Source: Alcaligenaceae bacterium (lineage in GTDB: Bacteria > Pseudomonadota > Gammaproteobacteria > Burkholderiales > Burkholderiaceae_B). From it: DNA of 64,000 nucleotides. The position numbers were made by a program, and so were the translations under genes. The notes under the pieces were generated by a model. It saw nothing but the letters and a program-made list of their open reading frames with translations. It did no database searches and had not been told where the DNA came from. Of this stretch, positions 1 to 7,684 are shown piece by piece; the first letter of the stretch is position 1; each line of letters starts with the position of its first letter. Location of the stretch: contig DUNB01000043.1 of the NCBI GenBank assembly GCA_012839585.1, positions 1-64,000 of the forward strand. Reading direction: 5' to 3'.

Positions 1-98
1 AAGCTAACAACTATTTTGAATGGTTTTAATCCTGGCTGTATTTTTGTGATCACAAAAATACAGCCAGGATTAAAACCATTCAAAATAGTTGTTAGCTT
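1..98. repeat. Perfect 98-bp palindrome at the window edge
   Basis: Bases 1-49 are the exact reverse complement of bases 50-98, with centre GTGATCAC at 46-53 and no spacer. The right half (50-98) continues the reading frame of the CoA-ligase gene with family-like residues right up to the centre. The left half then simply runs back over the same sequence. This is what a fold-back assembly or library artefact at a contig end looks like. A real hairpin end of a linear replicon would look the same but is less likely, because it would sit inside a gene. Confidence 0.9.
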
Positions 99-503
99 CG
101 AGTAATCTTTGCGACCTTTAGAGTACGCCACTGACACCGTGCCAATAGGAATACCCACGTGCATAGCAGCTAGCGTCAACATGGCATGATCCAAATCATT
201 GCCAGACAACACGATCAAGGGCTGAGCAGAACTTAGCCCTAAGTCCAATAAACCTTGGGCAAGTTGTCCAATGGTTTCACGAACCTGAGCATAGCTTAGC
301 TCTCTCCAACCATCGCCCTCACGCGCCGCAAGATACAGCGCATCAGGCGTTTCTTGGGCCCATTTTTCTAACCACTCTCCGACACAACGCGCATATGGGC
401 CTAATGGCTCAGGCGAACGAAGGATAAAACCACCATTATCTAACTGCTCGACTTCGACTCGCGCCGGAGCTAATTGGCTCTCATCATCGAAAAAAATTTG
501 CAC
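1..503 (-). CDS. Feruloyl-CoA synthetase-like acyl-CoA ligase, N-terminal part
   Basis: About 151 codons can be trusted, from a GTG start at 503 to the palindrome centre. An AGGAG ribosome site (511-515) lies 7 bases before the GTG. The visible part is the N-terminal region of an AMP-forming acyl-CoA synthetase. It includes 'TVSVAYSKGRKDYSKL' followed by a P-G-x-x-F-V stretch, which resembles feruloyl-CoA synthetases. The ATP-binding and catalytic motifs lie beyond the window. As the last visible gene of the aromatic operon it may activate an aromatic or aliphatic acid to its CoA thioester, either as pathway entry or for an end product. The family call is fairly sure; the substrate is inferred. 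The frame over bases 1-49 is copied sequence, not real protein. Confidence 0.7.
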   Translation of the reverse strand, partial: MQIFFDDESQLAPARVEVEQLDNGGFILRSPEPLGPYARCVGEWLEKWAQETPDALYLAAREGDGWRELSYAQVRETIGQLAQGLLDLGLSSAQPLIVLSGNDLDHAMLTLAAMHVGIPIGTVSVAYSKGRKDYSKLTTILNGFNPGCIFVITKIQPGLKPFKIVVS

Positions 504-517
504 TTCGGGTCTCCTGT

Positions 518-542
518 TAGTAAATGGAGCAAGCATTTACTA
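518..542. promoter_or_regulatory. Inverted repeat just upstream of the CoA-ligase start
   Basis: The two 9-base arms TAGTAAATG and CATTTACTA are perfect complements separated by 7 bases. The repeat ends 3 bases before the ribosome site of the CoA-ligase gene. It could be a protein-binding operator or a leader hairpin that influences translation. No factor can be assigned. Confidence 0.4.
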
Positions 543-560
543 TCTACTTTCAATATCTCT

Positions 561-589
561 AGGTGAGCTGATGCCTCGATAGCTCACCT
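561..589 (-). terminator. Possible hairpin after the hydratase gene
   Basis: AGGTGAGCT and AGCTCACCT form a perfect 9-bp stem with an 11-base loop, 38 bases past the hydratase stop codon. There is no U-run on either strand, so it is at best a weak or Rho-assisted terminator or an RNA-processing hairpin. It would separate expression of the hydratase and the CoA ligase. Confidence 0.35.
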
Positions 590-627
590 CAGCGAGCTAC
601 CGGAGCCTACCAAAACAAATAAAAAAC

Positions 628-1413
628 TTAGATAAACTGACAACTCACCTCGCCTAAGCGAGTTAAGCGCAACTGCAATCGGTCTCCTGCCTGCACAGGT
701 ACCATCGGCCCTAGTGCACCCGATAACAGTACATCACCTGCTAGCAAAGGACGACCCACCTCTACCATGGTGCGAGCTAACCACAGACACGCATCCAATG
801 GATTACCTAGACAAGCAGCACCCACGCCCATCGCTGCCATTTTGTTATTTTTATTCAAGACCATGCCCTCTAGGCTTAGGTCTAGGTTATGCAATCGCGT
901 AGGGTTTTTGCCTAAAACATAAGACGCCGCAGAGGCGTTATCGGCCACTGTATCTGTAATCGTGATTTTCCAATCCTCAATGGCGGAGTCCACGATTTCT
1001 AGTGCAGGCAATACGTATTCCACAGCGCTCATCAGCTCGGCCATGGTGACATCCGCGTGCGTAATGTCTTTACCTAATACAAAGGCAATTTCGCCCTCTG
1101 CCTTAGGAGCAATTAATTTAGTCGTGTCAATTTCAGCGCCGTCTAAATACTCCATATCAGCAAACAGCATGCCAAAATCTGGCTGATCCACGCCTAGCTG
1201 CTGTTGCACAGCTAAGGAGGTCAAACCAATTTTTCGACCAACCAAACGACCGCCGGCCTCTAAAGCTCGCTGGGTGTTTAATTCTTGAATCGCATAAGCA
1301 TCTTCGATGCGATTAATGCCAAAACGCTCAGAAATAGGACAGCAAGGGCGCGCCAAGCGGCGTGCCTCTGCGATTACACTGGCTACTGCCTCAATTTGTG
1401 CTTTATCAGTCAT
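628..1413 (-). CDS. 2-keto-4-pentenoate hydratase (MhpD/BphH family)
   Basis: A 261-residue protein of the fumarylacetoacetate-hydrolase-like hydratase family. It would add water to 2-hydroxypenta-2,4-dienoate, the product left after hydrolysis of a ring-cleavage compound, giving 4-hydroxy-2-oxovalerate. Family motifs visible are GRKIGLTS, EGEIAFVLGKDI (metal-binding acidic residues), ADNASAA and GNPLDACLWLA. The ATG at 1413 is chosen over a TTG at 1428 because GGAAA lies 9 bases before it. It follows the flavoprotein gene by 17 bases. The aldolase and acylating aldehyde dehydrogenase that normally complete this route are not in the window and may lie past the truncated end. Confidence 0.88.
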   Translation of the reverse strand: MTDKAQIEAVASVIAEARRLARPCCPISERFGINRIEDAYAIQELNTQRALEAGGRLVGRKIGLTSLAVQQQLGVDQPDFGMLFADMEYLDGAEIDTTKLIAPKAEGEIAFVLGKDITHADVTMAELMSAVEYVLPALEIVDSAIEDWKITITDTVADNASAASYVLGKNPTRLHNLDLSLEGMVLNKNNKMAAMGVGAACLGNPLDACLWLARTMVEVGRPLLAGDVLLSGALGPMVPVQAGDRLQLRLTRLGEVSCQFI

Positions 1414-1430
1414 GAATGAAGTTTCCAAAT

Positions 1431-2411
1431 TTAGATTTTGCGCGCTAAGCTTTTTAAGTAGCCAGCTTCTAGTTCATCAATTAGTTCAGCGGCGGTATAT
1501 AACGATTTAATCTGTCCCACACCCTGCCCGGCTGACCAAATGTGCTTCCACGCTTTGGTGTCTGCTGCCATGTCGCCAGAAAAATCAATTTCAGCCGTTT
1601 TGGCGGTACGCAAATCAAAACCAGCACGCTCTAACGAGGGCTTAAGCCAGTTAGCCAACACACCACTTACCGATTTGCTCGGCACAATGTCCTCAATCGT
1701 AGAATCCAACAGCATCTGACGATACTCATCGGACACCATGCTTTCTGCTGCAGGAATTAAACGAGTTCCCACTAAAACAAAGTCGTAACCCATAACGCGC
1801 GCGGCGTGAATATCAGCACCGTTAGATACCCCACCCGCTAAACCAATGGGACCATCCCAAAACTCGCGCACTTCGGCAAGAAAAGAGAATGGGTTGTACA
1901 AACCGGTATGACCGCCTGCACCACTACATACCAAAATCACTCCATCTACGCCGGCATCTACAGCTTTGCGTGCCATAGCGGGTGTAATCACATCAGCCAT
2001 GACCAAACCACCGTACCCATGTACCGTAGACAAGACACGCTTAGGAGAGCCCAATGCTGTAGTCACCAACGCTGGTTTGTAACGTTTAACCAGCTCTACC
2101 TCGGCATCAAAACGGTTATAGGTAGAATGAACAATCATGTTCAATAACCAGGGCAAACTTTTACCCTGATTCTGCTCTGGTCCCAGCTCAGTAGAAATCT
2201 TAGCCAGCCACTGATCTAACTGCTCTACCGTGCGAGCATTAGGAGCAGGAATACTGCCCACCACACCGGCCTTAGAACAGGCAATAGTGAGCTCTGGGCT
2301 AGATACCAAAAACATCGGCGCGGCAACCGCTGGGATACGCTGTGACTGTATAAGCTTCAACAATTGAGCTTGCAATTCAGCACGACTTAGCGTGTTTAAG
2401 TCAACACTCAT
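1431..2411 (-). CDS. Nitronate monooxygenase family flavoprotein
   Basis: A 326-residue FMN-dependent TIM-barrel protein of the nitronate monooxygenase / 2-nitropropane dioxygenase family. Visible landmarks are the N-terminal 'IPAVAAPMFLVSSPEL' strand, the SGAGGHTG phosphate-binding loop and 'IGLAGGVSNG' followed by 'VLVGTR'. Characterised members oxidise alkyl nitronates; close relatives act as enoyl reductases. It lies inside the aromatic operon with an AGGAG ribosome site, so it is probably co-expressed. It is not a standard member of a phenylpropionate or biphenyl pathway, so its job here is open: a nitro-substituted substrate, detoxification, or reduction of an unsaturated side chain. 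Confidence 0.85.
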   Translation of the reverse strand: MSVDLNTLSRAELQAQLLKLIQSQRIPAVAAPMFLVSSPELTIACSKAGVVGSIPAPNARTVEQLDQWLAKISTELGPEQNQGKSLPWLLNMIVHSTYNRFDAEVELVKRYKPALVTTALGSPKRVLSTVHGYGGLVMADVITPAMARKAVDAGVDGVILVCSGAGGHTGLYNPFSFLAEVREFWDGPIGLAGGVSNGADIHAARVMGYDFVLVGTRLIPAAESMVSDEYRQMLLDSTIEDIVPSKSVSGVLANWLKPSLERAGFDLRTAKTAEIDFSGDMAADTKAWKHIWSAGQGVGQIKSLYTAAELIDELEAGYLKSLARKI

Positions 2412-2437
2412 GGGTTCTCCTGATTTTTATAAAAAAT

Positions 2438-3232
2438 TTAACCACCAGCTTTACGAATTTCCCAGCCGCCATCACTATGAATAATGTGTGCAGTAGTCAG
2501 GCCGGAATTTTGCTTCGATGCTAATAATACATAATGTCCGGTGTGATCCTCTGGATTTGCTATACGTTTTAAGGGGACAGCATCTGCCGCTGCCTGCTCA
2601 AACCCAGGAATCTCATTAAGCGGAACACTACGCTTATTCAACCCATCCAAGCTTTTCATCGGTGTGCTGGTCGCACCAGGAGAAACACCATTGACTCGAA
2701 TATCTGGCGCCAATTCGTACGCTAACTGACGAATCATACCAACTAATGCGTGTTTGGCCGTCACATATAAAATGCCGCCTCCCCCTGCATAAAAGGCACT
2801 GTTCGATAAAGTGAAGATCATTGAGCCTTTGCTTTGACGCAAAGGCTCAATCGCGCAACGAGCACCCAACAAATACCCCTGCACGTTGACCGCAAACAAA
2901 CGCTGAAAGGATTCTTCGACTTTTTCCGGCTCAATACGATCTAAGCGAGTGAAATAATCAAAGACTGCAGCATTCGCAACAAAGGTGTCTAAACGTCCAA
3001 AGGTTTCTACGGTTGTGTCAACGGCACGCTGATTGTCTTCGTAGCGCGTTACATCGCCTTGAATAGTCACCACCGCATCGCCTAACTCATCTTTAAGCTG
3101 CTGTAGTGCTTCCGCATCACGCGCCATCACGCCGACTTTGGCACCTTCAGCCACATACCGGCGCACCACCGCGCTACCAATGCCTCCGGTACCACCTGTG
3201 ACCAATGCCACTTGTCCGTCTAGCCACCCCAT
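2438..3232 (-). CDS. cis-Dihydrodiol dehydrogenase, SDR family (BphB/HcaB-like)
   Basis: A 264-residue short-chain dehydrogenase. The nucleotide-binding glycine motif TGGTGGIG is near residue 12, with a catalytic serine around 142 and the Y-x-x-x-K pair in ILYVTAK around 155-159. Members next to ring-hydroxylating dioxygenases oxidise the cis-dihydrodiol to a catechol with NAD+. Its place directly after the dioxygenase subunit genes fits that step. The gene has an AAGGAA ribosome site and follows the beta-subunit gene by 10 bases. Substrate specificity cannot be read from the sequence. Confidence 0.87.
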   Translation of the reverse strand: MGWLDGQVALVTGGTGGIGSAVVRRYVAEGAKVGVMARDAEALQQLKDELGDAVVTIQGDVTRYEDNQRAVDTTVETFGRLDTFVANAAVFDYFTRLDRIEPEKVEESFQRLFAVNVQGYLLGARCAIEPLRQSKGSMIFTLSNSAFYAGGGGILYVTAKHALVGMIRQLAYELAPDIRVNGVSPGATSTPMKSLDGLNKRSVPLNEIPGFEQAAADAVPLKRIANPEDHTGHYVLLASKQNSGLTTAHIIHSDGGWEIRKAGG

Positions 3233-3242
3233 TGCTATTTCC

Positions 3243-3767
3243 TTATAAGAACGTGTTAATGTTTTTGCACAATAATGTCGCGTTTGGAATTAAGATCTTG
3301 CGACGCAAAATCTTAAGCTCCCCATCCACACGACACAACACGTCTTCACGGCGAGCGGCAATTTCAAAGTGCTCGTTCAAACCACGACTACGAATGCTTA
3401 GCAAGCAACTATGGACCACGTATTGGTCTTCGGTTTCACCGGCAAACACCTCTACGTTAGTGACCATATGAACGTTGCGGGTAGGCGGGTTCTCTGCCCA
3501 CGCCGTTGCTTGTTTAAAACGTGTCACACGGCGTGTTAAGTCACGTAAATGATCGTCAAAGTAAGCCATGTGATCGGCCGAGTACTGACCCAATTTGTCT
3601 TCGCGACGACGGTTTTCAATACCAGGCATCCAGTAATGCACGTCCTCGTGCATTAAGGCTAGCCAATCATCCCAACGCTCTGTATCAAGCAATCGGGCCT
3701 CACGGTACATAAACGCAGTGACTTCGCGTTCTACCTCTACCGCAACCAATTCGTTTTTTACAGTCAT
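3243..3767 (-). CDS. Aromatic-ring-hydroxylating dioxygenase, beta subunit
   Basis: A 174-residue protein with the NTF2-like fold of small subunits that pair with Rieske dioxygenase alpha subunits. The N-terminal part with 'EARLLDTERWDDWLALM' and 'YWMPGIENRRRED' is typical of the HcaF/BphA2 family. It has no redox centre and mainly stabilises the alpha3-beta3 hexamer. A GAGG ribosome site precedes the ATG, and the gene follows the alpha gene by 12 bases. Confidence 0.9.
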   Translation of the reverse strand: MTVKNELVAVEVEREVTAFMYREARLLDTERWDDWLALMHEDVHYWMPGIENRRREDKLGQYSADHMAYFDDHLRDLTRRVTRFKQATAWAENPPTRNVHMVTNVEVFAGETEDQYVVHSCLLSIRSRGLNEHFEIAARREDVLCRVDGELKILRRKILIPNATLLCKNINTFL

Positions 3768-3779
3768 TGAAGCCTCCGA

Positions 3780-5126
3780 TTACTTAAGTTTGCCATTGTT
3801 ACGATCAGGCACGTTTTTCCAGCTTTCGGCCTGCAGCAAGTCTTTCCAACGCTGATAAAAAGCGCGGGAGTTGGCTTCGTTAATCTGACCTTTGTAGACA
3901 TTACCGGGTAGCTCAGAGTCAGCCATGTAGGTGTTCATGCCTAGACCCACATATAAGTCCTGATAACGTGTCACCACACCACGACTGGTTTTTGTGCAGT
4001 ATTCCCAGTTCTCGCCGTCATCCATTTCGAATACACCGGTTGGAGAGAAGGTCATCATGGCACCACGACGCCAGAGTTCTTTAATACGCTCAGGCGCGTT
4101 TTTATTCACAACCACCCAAGTGAAGAGCTCAATTTTGTTCGGACCACGAGGCTGCCAGACGCGAACGGTGTTCTGACCAGGCAGGTAAGAGAAGTTCGGG
4201 AAAATCGTGCAAGAAGAAATCGCACCGGTTAACTGTGAGCGGAACTCACCTAAACGCTCAGCCACTTTGGGGCGTAGTTCGTGAAGGTATTTGTTAATTT
4301 CGCGTTCACCTAAAACGGCGGCATTACCTACCCCGTCTGTAGCAAACTCATAGCCGTGACCATTCCAGTTCACTGCGTAAGATTCAGGTAGTTCACCGAC
4401 GTTAGCAACGGGGCCACCCAACATGGCGCGAGCAGCGGAGTCATGGGTCCAACCACCATGCAGAATGTCACCCACAAAGTTTTCAGCAGCCACTTTCCAG
4501 TTACATTCGTAGGTAGAACGAATACAGCCACCGAGGAACTCAGAGCCACCCTCATCCATATCGAAGATCACATCTAAGTACCAAGTCATTGGACCAAGAT
4601 ATTCTTCTAAAGAAGGCGCTTCTGGATCAAAGGTTGCAAACACCAACCCTTTGTAGGAATCCACTTGGGCCACTTCGCGTAGACCGTGTTTGGACTTATC
4701 AAAGCCGGAGTCTTCGTAGGCTTTGGATTCGTGCATACCGCGCAGCGCACCATCAGGTCCAAATGCCCAACCGTGGTAGTTACACACAAAACCACGTGCA
4801 TTACCAGCTTCGGCAAAACACACTTTGTTGCCTCGGTGCGGACAGGAGTTGATCAAAACCTTGATCGACATATCCTTTTGACGCACCACGATGACCTCGT
4901 CCTCACCCATCGTCGTTGTGAGGTAATCACCAGCCTTAGGTAACTGGGACTCGTGTGCCACGAACAACCAGCAACGCGCAAAAATCTTCTCTAATTCTTG
5001 CTCATAGATTTTCTGATCCCAGAAAATCTTACCGGATAAGCGGCCCTCTTCCATGTTGCAAAGATTGTCCAAACCAGGCAAGACGGGGCTCGTTTCAATG
5101 GGCTTTAAGTTAATAACCTTACTCAT
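3780..5126 (-). CDS. Aromatic-ring-hydroxylating dioxygenase, alpha subunit
   Basis: A 448-residue catalytic subunit. The Rieske [2Fe-2S] site is complete: CPHRG, then CNYHGW 17 residues on. The mononuclear iron site is seen in ENFVGDILHGGWTH (two histidines) with the aspartate in FEMDDGENW near the C-terminus. Overall layout and motifs such as 'HESQLPKAGDY' and 'VWQPRGPN' resemble HcaE (3-phenylpropionate) and biphenyl dioxygenases. It would insert O2 into an aromatic ring to form a cis-dihydrodiol. The start at 5126 is preferred to one at 5195 because GAGGAA precedes it and the longer form would overlap the ferredoxin gene. No ferredoxin reductase is encoded nearby. Confidence 0.92.
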   Translation of the reverse strand: MSKVINLKPIETSPVLPGLDNLCNMEEGRLSGKIFWDQKIYEQELEKIFARCWLFVAHESQLPKAGDYLTTTMGEDEVIVVRQKDMSIKVLINSCPHRGNKVCFAEAGNARGFVCNYHGWAFGPDGALRGMHESKAYEDSGFDKSKHGLREVAQVDSYKGLVFATFDPEAPSLEEYLGPMTWYLDVIFDMDEGGSEFLGGCIRSTYECNWKVAAENFVGDILHGGWTHDSAARAMLGGPVANVGELPESYAVNWNGHGYEFATDGVGNAAVLGEREINKYLHELRPKVAERLGEFRSQLTGAISSCTIFPNFSYLPGQNTVRVWQPRGPNKIELFTWVVVNKNAPERIKELWRRGAMMTFSPTGVFEMDDGENWEYCTKTSRGVVTRYQDLYVGLGMNTYMADSELPGNVYKGQINEANSRAFYQRWKDLLQAESWKNVPDRNNGKLK

Positions 5127-5172
5127 AATTCCTCGATAGTAAAAATCAGATGGAACAACCAAGCTATGCGAT

Positions 5173-5526
5173 TTAAATGGGGCTGTTCGCGTCATCCGCG
5201 GCTTCTACTGCCTCGGCGTTCAAGTTGGCATATACCTCATCACCTTCTACTTCTACACGGTAGGTGCGTAGATGGCGTTCGCAAGGAAAAGTCACCGCTT
5301 TACCGCTAGGAATATGGAATTGACCCCAGTGCACAGGGCAGGTGATCAGATCGTCATCAATATCACCCTCAGCCAAAGAGGCTGTGGCGTGGGTGCAGAG
5401 ATCTGCTGTGGCGTAAAAGGTGCCGTCTAGGTTGTAGACACAGATATCGCCTACCTCGGCGTTTGGTACTTTTTTCATTTCGCCGGCGGCTAATTCGCTG
5501 GCGTTACATAGCAATACTTTAGACAT
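5173..5526 (-). CDS. Rieske-type ferredoxin of the dioxygenase
   Basis: A 117-residue [2Fe-2S] protein with CTHA and, 16 residues later, CPVHWGQF, the Cys-x-His and Cys-x-x-His ligand pairs. Such ferredoxins pass electrons from a reductase to the oxygenase. The ATG at 5526 shares one base with the stop codon of the upstream dioxygenase gene (TAATG), which suggests translational coupling and argues against a longer start at 5574. Confidence 0.9.
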   Translation of the reverse strand: MSKVLLCNASELAAGEMKKVPNAEVGDICVYNLDGTFYATADLCTHATASLAEGDIDDDLITCPVHWGQFHIPSGKAVTFPCERHLRTYRVEVEGDEVYANLNAEAVEAADDANSPI

Positions 5527-6374
5527 TAGTTTTCTCCGGCGATCAGTTCTAAAAAGCCTAAACCTGTTACCCACTCGGGTACGGGCTCGTAGGCTATGAT
5601 CTCGCCTGTGGCATTAGGAACTGCTGCCATCGCGGTAGCAAAGGTTCGAATTTCCATCGCACCATTACCGCCGCGGCGTAAAATTTCTTCGTTGGAATAA
5701 GAGCACAGGGCCTTTAAGTCACCATTAACACCGTGTTGCAGGATTTCTTGGTCGAACTCGGCATCAACCTTACCCATTTCAACGGTGCCCACCCAGTGAC
5801 TGATGCCGCCACTGCCGATGATGACTACACGCTCATCCTCATCGAATGACTCAACTGCAGCACGGATCTGTTCGCCCAAATCAACGCAGCGCTCAAAGGA
5901 AATAAAAGGATCCACACCACAAGCCAAATACACCGGAATGGATGGCAAGGTACGATCTAAAAGCTTTTCAGCAGGCTTAACGACAAATTGATGTGGAATA
6001 GCAAAAGCGTGATCCATCGTAAAACTACGACCTACAGCCCAATCGATGCGCTGTTTTTCGCCTTCCGTTACGATGTGATTAGCTAATTCTTCGTGATTTT
6101 TGACTACGCCGCGCTCGAGCATAGGTAGACGTTCGATGGGGCCATCCACATCGCCTACACCGATCAAATAACGAGGCAGACAATGCGTACCGAACAAGAT
6201 GTAATGGTCACAGCCGACAATAATCACAGAGGTGGGGTTAAGTTCGGCCATGCGACGCGCGCATTCCTCGTAAGCACCCCAAACGGCGTCCTGCTGTGCT
6301 TTAGGGGGCGCGTCTGGCGCGACCAACATAACTGGATCATGCGGCATCCAAAAACCGCCAACGATTTTACCCAT
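5526..6374 (-). CDS. Class III extradiol dioxygenase, LigB-like catalytic subunit
   Basis: A 282-residue member of the LigB superfamily of Fe(II) ring-cleavage dioxygenases. Likely iron or catalytic residues are the histidine in WMPHDP near the N-terminus, the histidine in VGCDHYILF, the histidine in FTMDHAFAIP and the glutamate in GAMEIRTF. It would open the catechol made by the dehydrogenase next to the hydroxyls. It starts 2 bases after the LigA-like gene, so the two should form one enzyme. Partners of HcaE/BphA-type oxygenases are more often single-chain enzymes of other types, so the pairing is unusual. Confidence 0.85.
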   Translation of the reverse strand: MGKIVGGFWMPHDPVMLVAPDAPPKAQQDAVWGAYEECARRMAELNPTSVIIVGCDHYILFGTHCLPRYLIGVGDVDGPIERLPMLERGVVKNHEELANHIVTEGEKQRIDWAVGRSFTMDHAFAIPHQFVVKPAEKLLDRTLPSIPVYLACGVDPFISFERCVDLGEQIRAAVESFDEDERVVIIGSGGISHWVGTVEMGKVDAEFDQEILQHGVNGDLKALCSYSNEEILRRGGNGAMEIRTFATAMAAVPNATGEIIAYEPVPEWVTGLGFLELIAGEN

Positions 6375-6376
6375 GA

Positions 6377-6679
6377 TTAGTTACTTCCTTTTAAAGCGGC
6401 AGAGAAACCAGCCGTTTGATCATCACTGGCACCTAACTTTTCTTTGTAAACACGCATACTGCGGTTAGGTGACATTTCTTGCCAGAAACCCATCGTTAAC
6501 ATGGCGTTTACCCCGATGTCTTGCATCGCCTTCACATCAAAGTTCAACACCATGGATTTTTCTTCATCGCTTAGATCAAAACGAGACAAAAAACCCTCGG
6601 GATCTTCACGGAAACGTTCTTTGGCGGGACGCTCTACAGACAGTTGCCAAAGAACTCGCTCAAGCACGTTACGACTCAT
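6377..6679 (-). CDS. Extradiol dioxygenase, LigA-like small subunit
   Basis: A 100-residue protein of the LigA family. 'FREDPEGFLSRFDLSDEEK' is the typical helical motif of the small subunit of protocatechuate 4,5-dioxygenase-like enzymes. It covers the active site of the LigB partner encoded directly downstream. The gene starts 7 bases after the hydrolase stop codon, with GAGG before the ATG. Confidence 0.85.
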   Translation of the reverse strand: MSRNVLERVLWQLSVERPAKERFREDPEGFLSRFDLSDEEKSMVLNFDVKAMQDIGVNAMLTMGFWQEMSPNRSMRVYKEKLGASDDQTAGFSAALKGSN

Positions 6680-6686
6680 ACAAGCC

Positions 6687-7502
6687 TCACTCAGATAGGA
6701 AGTCGCGCACTAAAGCAACGAAACGACGCGACTGTTCGCTTTGAACCCAGTGACCACAGCGGCCAAATAAGTGCAGATCAGCATTTGGAACGGAGTTAGC
6801 AATCAAAATACCGCACTCAGGGGGAACAACACCGTCTTCGCGACCGTGGACCACCAAGGTTGGAGCTTGGATTTTTTCCAAAGCGCTCACAGGGAAACCG
6901 CGCACAATGGTTGGACCATCTTCGGCGGGTTTAGGAATCAGTTTGCGTAGGGCCTCTTGGGCACCTTCGCGGGCACTGGCTTTGTAACGGGACTCGACCA
7001 TCTCATCCGTGATGAGACTCTTGTCGTAGGGGAATTTTTCCATGAGCGCACGCATGTTTTCTAGCGAAGGCTCATAAATCCAAGCACCACGCAATCCAGG
7101 TGTTTGCTCAAACTCACCGGCAGGAGTACCTAACAAAACCAATCTATCAACACGTTCGGGGGCAAACACAGCCAAACCAATTGCCAAGGCACCACCAAAC
7201 GAATTACCAACGAAAGAGGCTTTTTCAATGCCCAGTTCGTCCATAATTCCGATCAAGTGGTGTACCCATAATTTGATGTCGTATTTAGTACCTTCTTTAA
7301 ACTCAGTGAAGCCAAAGCCTGCGATATCAGGAACAATAACGCGCCATTTATCAGAAAAGGCAGGCATGGTGTTGGCCCAGTTTGTCCAACCTGATACGCC
7401 CGGACCGGAGCCATGCAACAAGAATAAAGGAGCGCCTTCGCCCGCTTCGTGATAGTTAGTTTGATGGCCTGCCGCAAGTAGTGTCTTTCCTACGCCTTCC
7501 AT
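6687..7502 (-). CDS. Meta-cleavage product hydrolase (alpha/beta hydrolase, MhpC/BphD-like)
   Basis: A 271-residue alpha/beta hydrolase with the MCP-hydrolase signatures HGSGPG (oxyanion region), GNSFGG (nucleophile serine), HGREDGVVP (aspartate) and CGHW (histidine). It would split the carbon-carbon bond of the ring-opened product into 2-hydroxypenta-2,4-dienoate and a carboxylic acid. It is the first gene of the operon, with a strong GGAGGT ribosome site 4 bases before the ATG. A TetR-type operator lies just upstream. Confidence 0.9.
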   Translation of the reverse strand: MEGVGKTLLAAGHQTNYHEAGEGAPLFLLHGSGPGVSGWTNWANTMPAFSDKWRVIVPDIAGFGFTEFKEGTKYDIKLWVHHLIGIMDELGIEKASFVGNSFGGALAIGLAVFAPERVDRLVLLGTPAGEFEQTPGLRGAWIYEPSLENMRALMEKFPYDKSLITDEMVESRYKASAREGAQEALRKLIPKPAEDGPTIVRGFPVSALEKIQAPTLVVHGREDGVVPPECGILIANSVPNADLHLFGRCGHWVQSEQSRRFVALVRDFLSE

Positions 7503-7522
7503 TTGACCTCCGAGATTTTAAG

Positions 7523-7542
7523 ATACAGATACGTATGTGTAT
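7523..7542. promoter_or_regulatory. Operator palindrome 1, next to the aromatic operon start
   Basis: A 20-base near-perfect palindrome, ATACAGATAC followed by GTATGTGTAT (one mismatch per half), centred 30 bases upstream of the hydrolase ATG. On the minus strand it follows a possible TAAAAT -10 box (7541-7546) at about the transcription start, where a repressor would block. It shares the core AGATACGTAT with a second site at 7601. Confidence 0.65.
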
Positions 7543-7600
7543 TTTAAGGATTTGGCATTAGACCTAAAACTATGGTTAATACCTATATATAACAATCTAT

Positions 7601-7612
7601 AGATACGTATCT
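7601..7612. promoter_or_regulatory. Operator palindrome 2 in the divergent regulatory region
   Basis: AGATACGTATCT is a perfect 12-base palindrome with the same core as the site at 7523-7542. The two centres are 74 bases apart, close to seven helical turns. Both lie between the operon and the divergent TetR gene, the natural place for that regulator to bind. Confidence 0.65.
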
Positions 7613-7633
7613 TACACAAGAAAAACCAAACAT

Positions 7634-7684
7634 GCACTACTGTATGTTTGATCTCTGCGCACAGCGTGTAAGGTACAGTAGTGC
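7634..7684. repeat. 11-bp inverted repeat upstream of the TetR gene
   Basis: GCACTACTGTA (7634-7644) and TACAGTAGTGC (7674-7684) are perfect complements 29 bases apart, followed on the plus strand by CTTTTC. It could be a long-loop RNA hairpin in the TetR leader or a paired protein-binding site. Nothing in it shares the AGATACGTATCT core. Confidence 0.45.
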
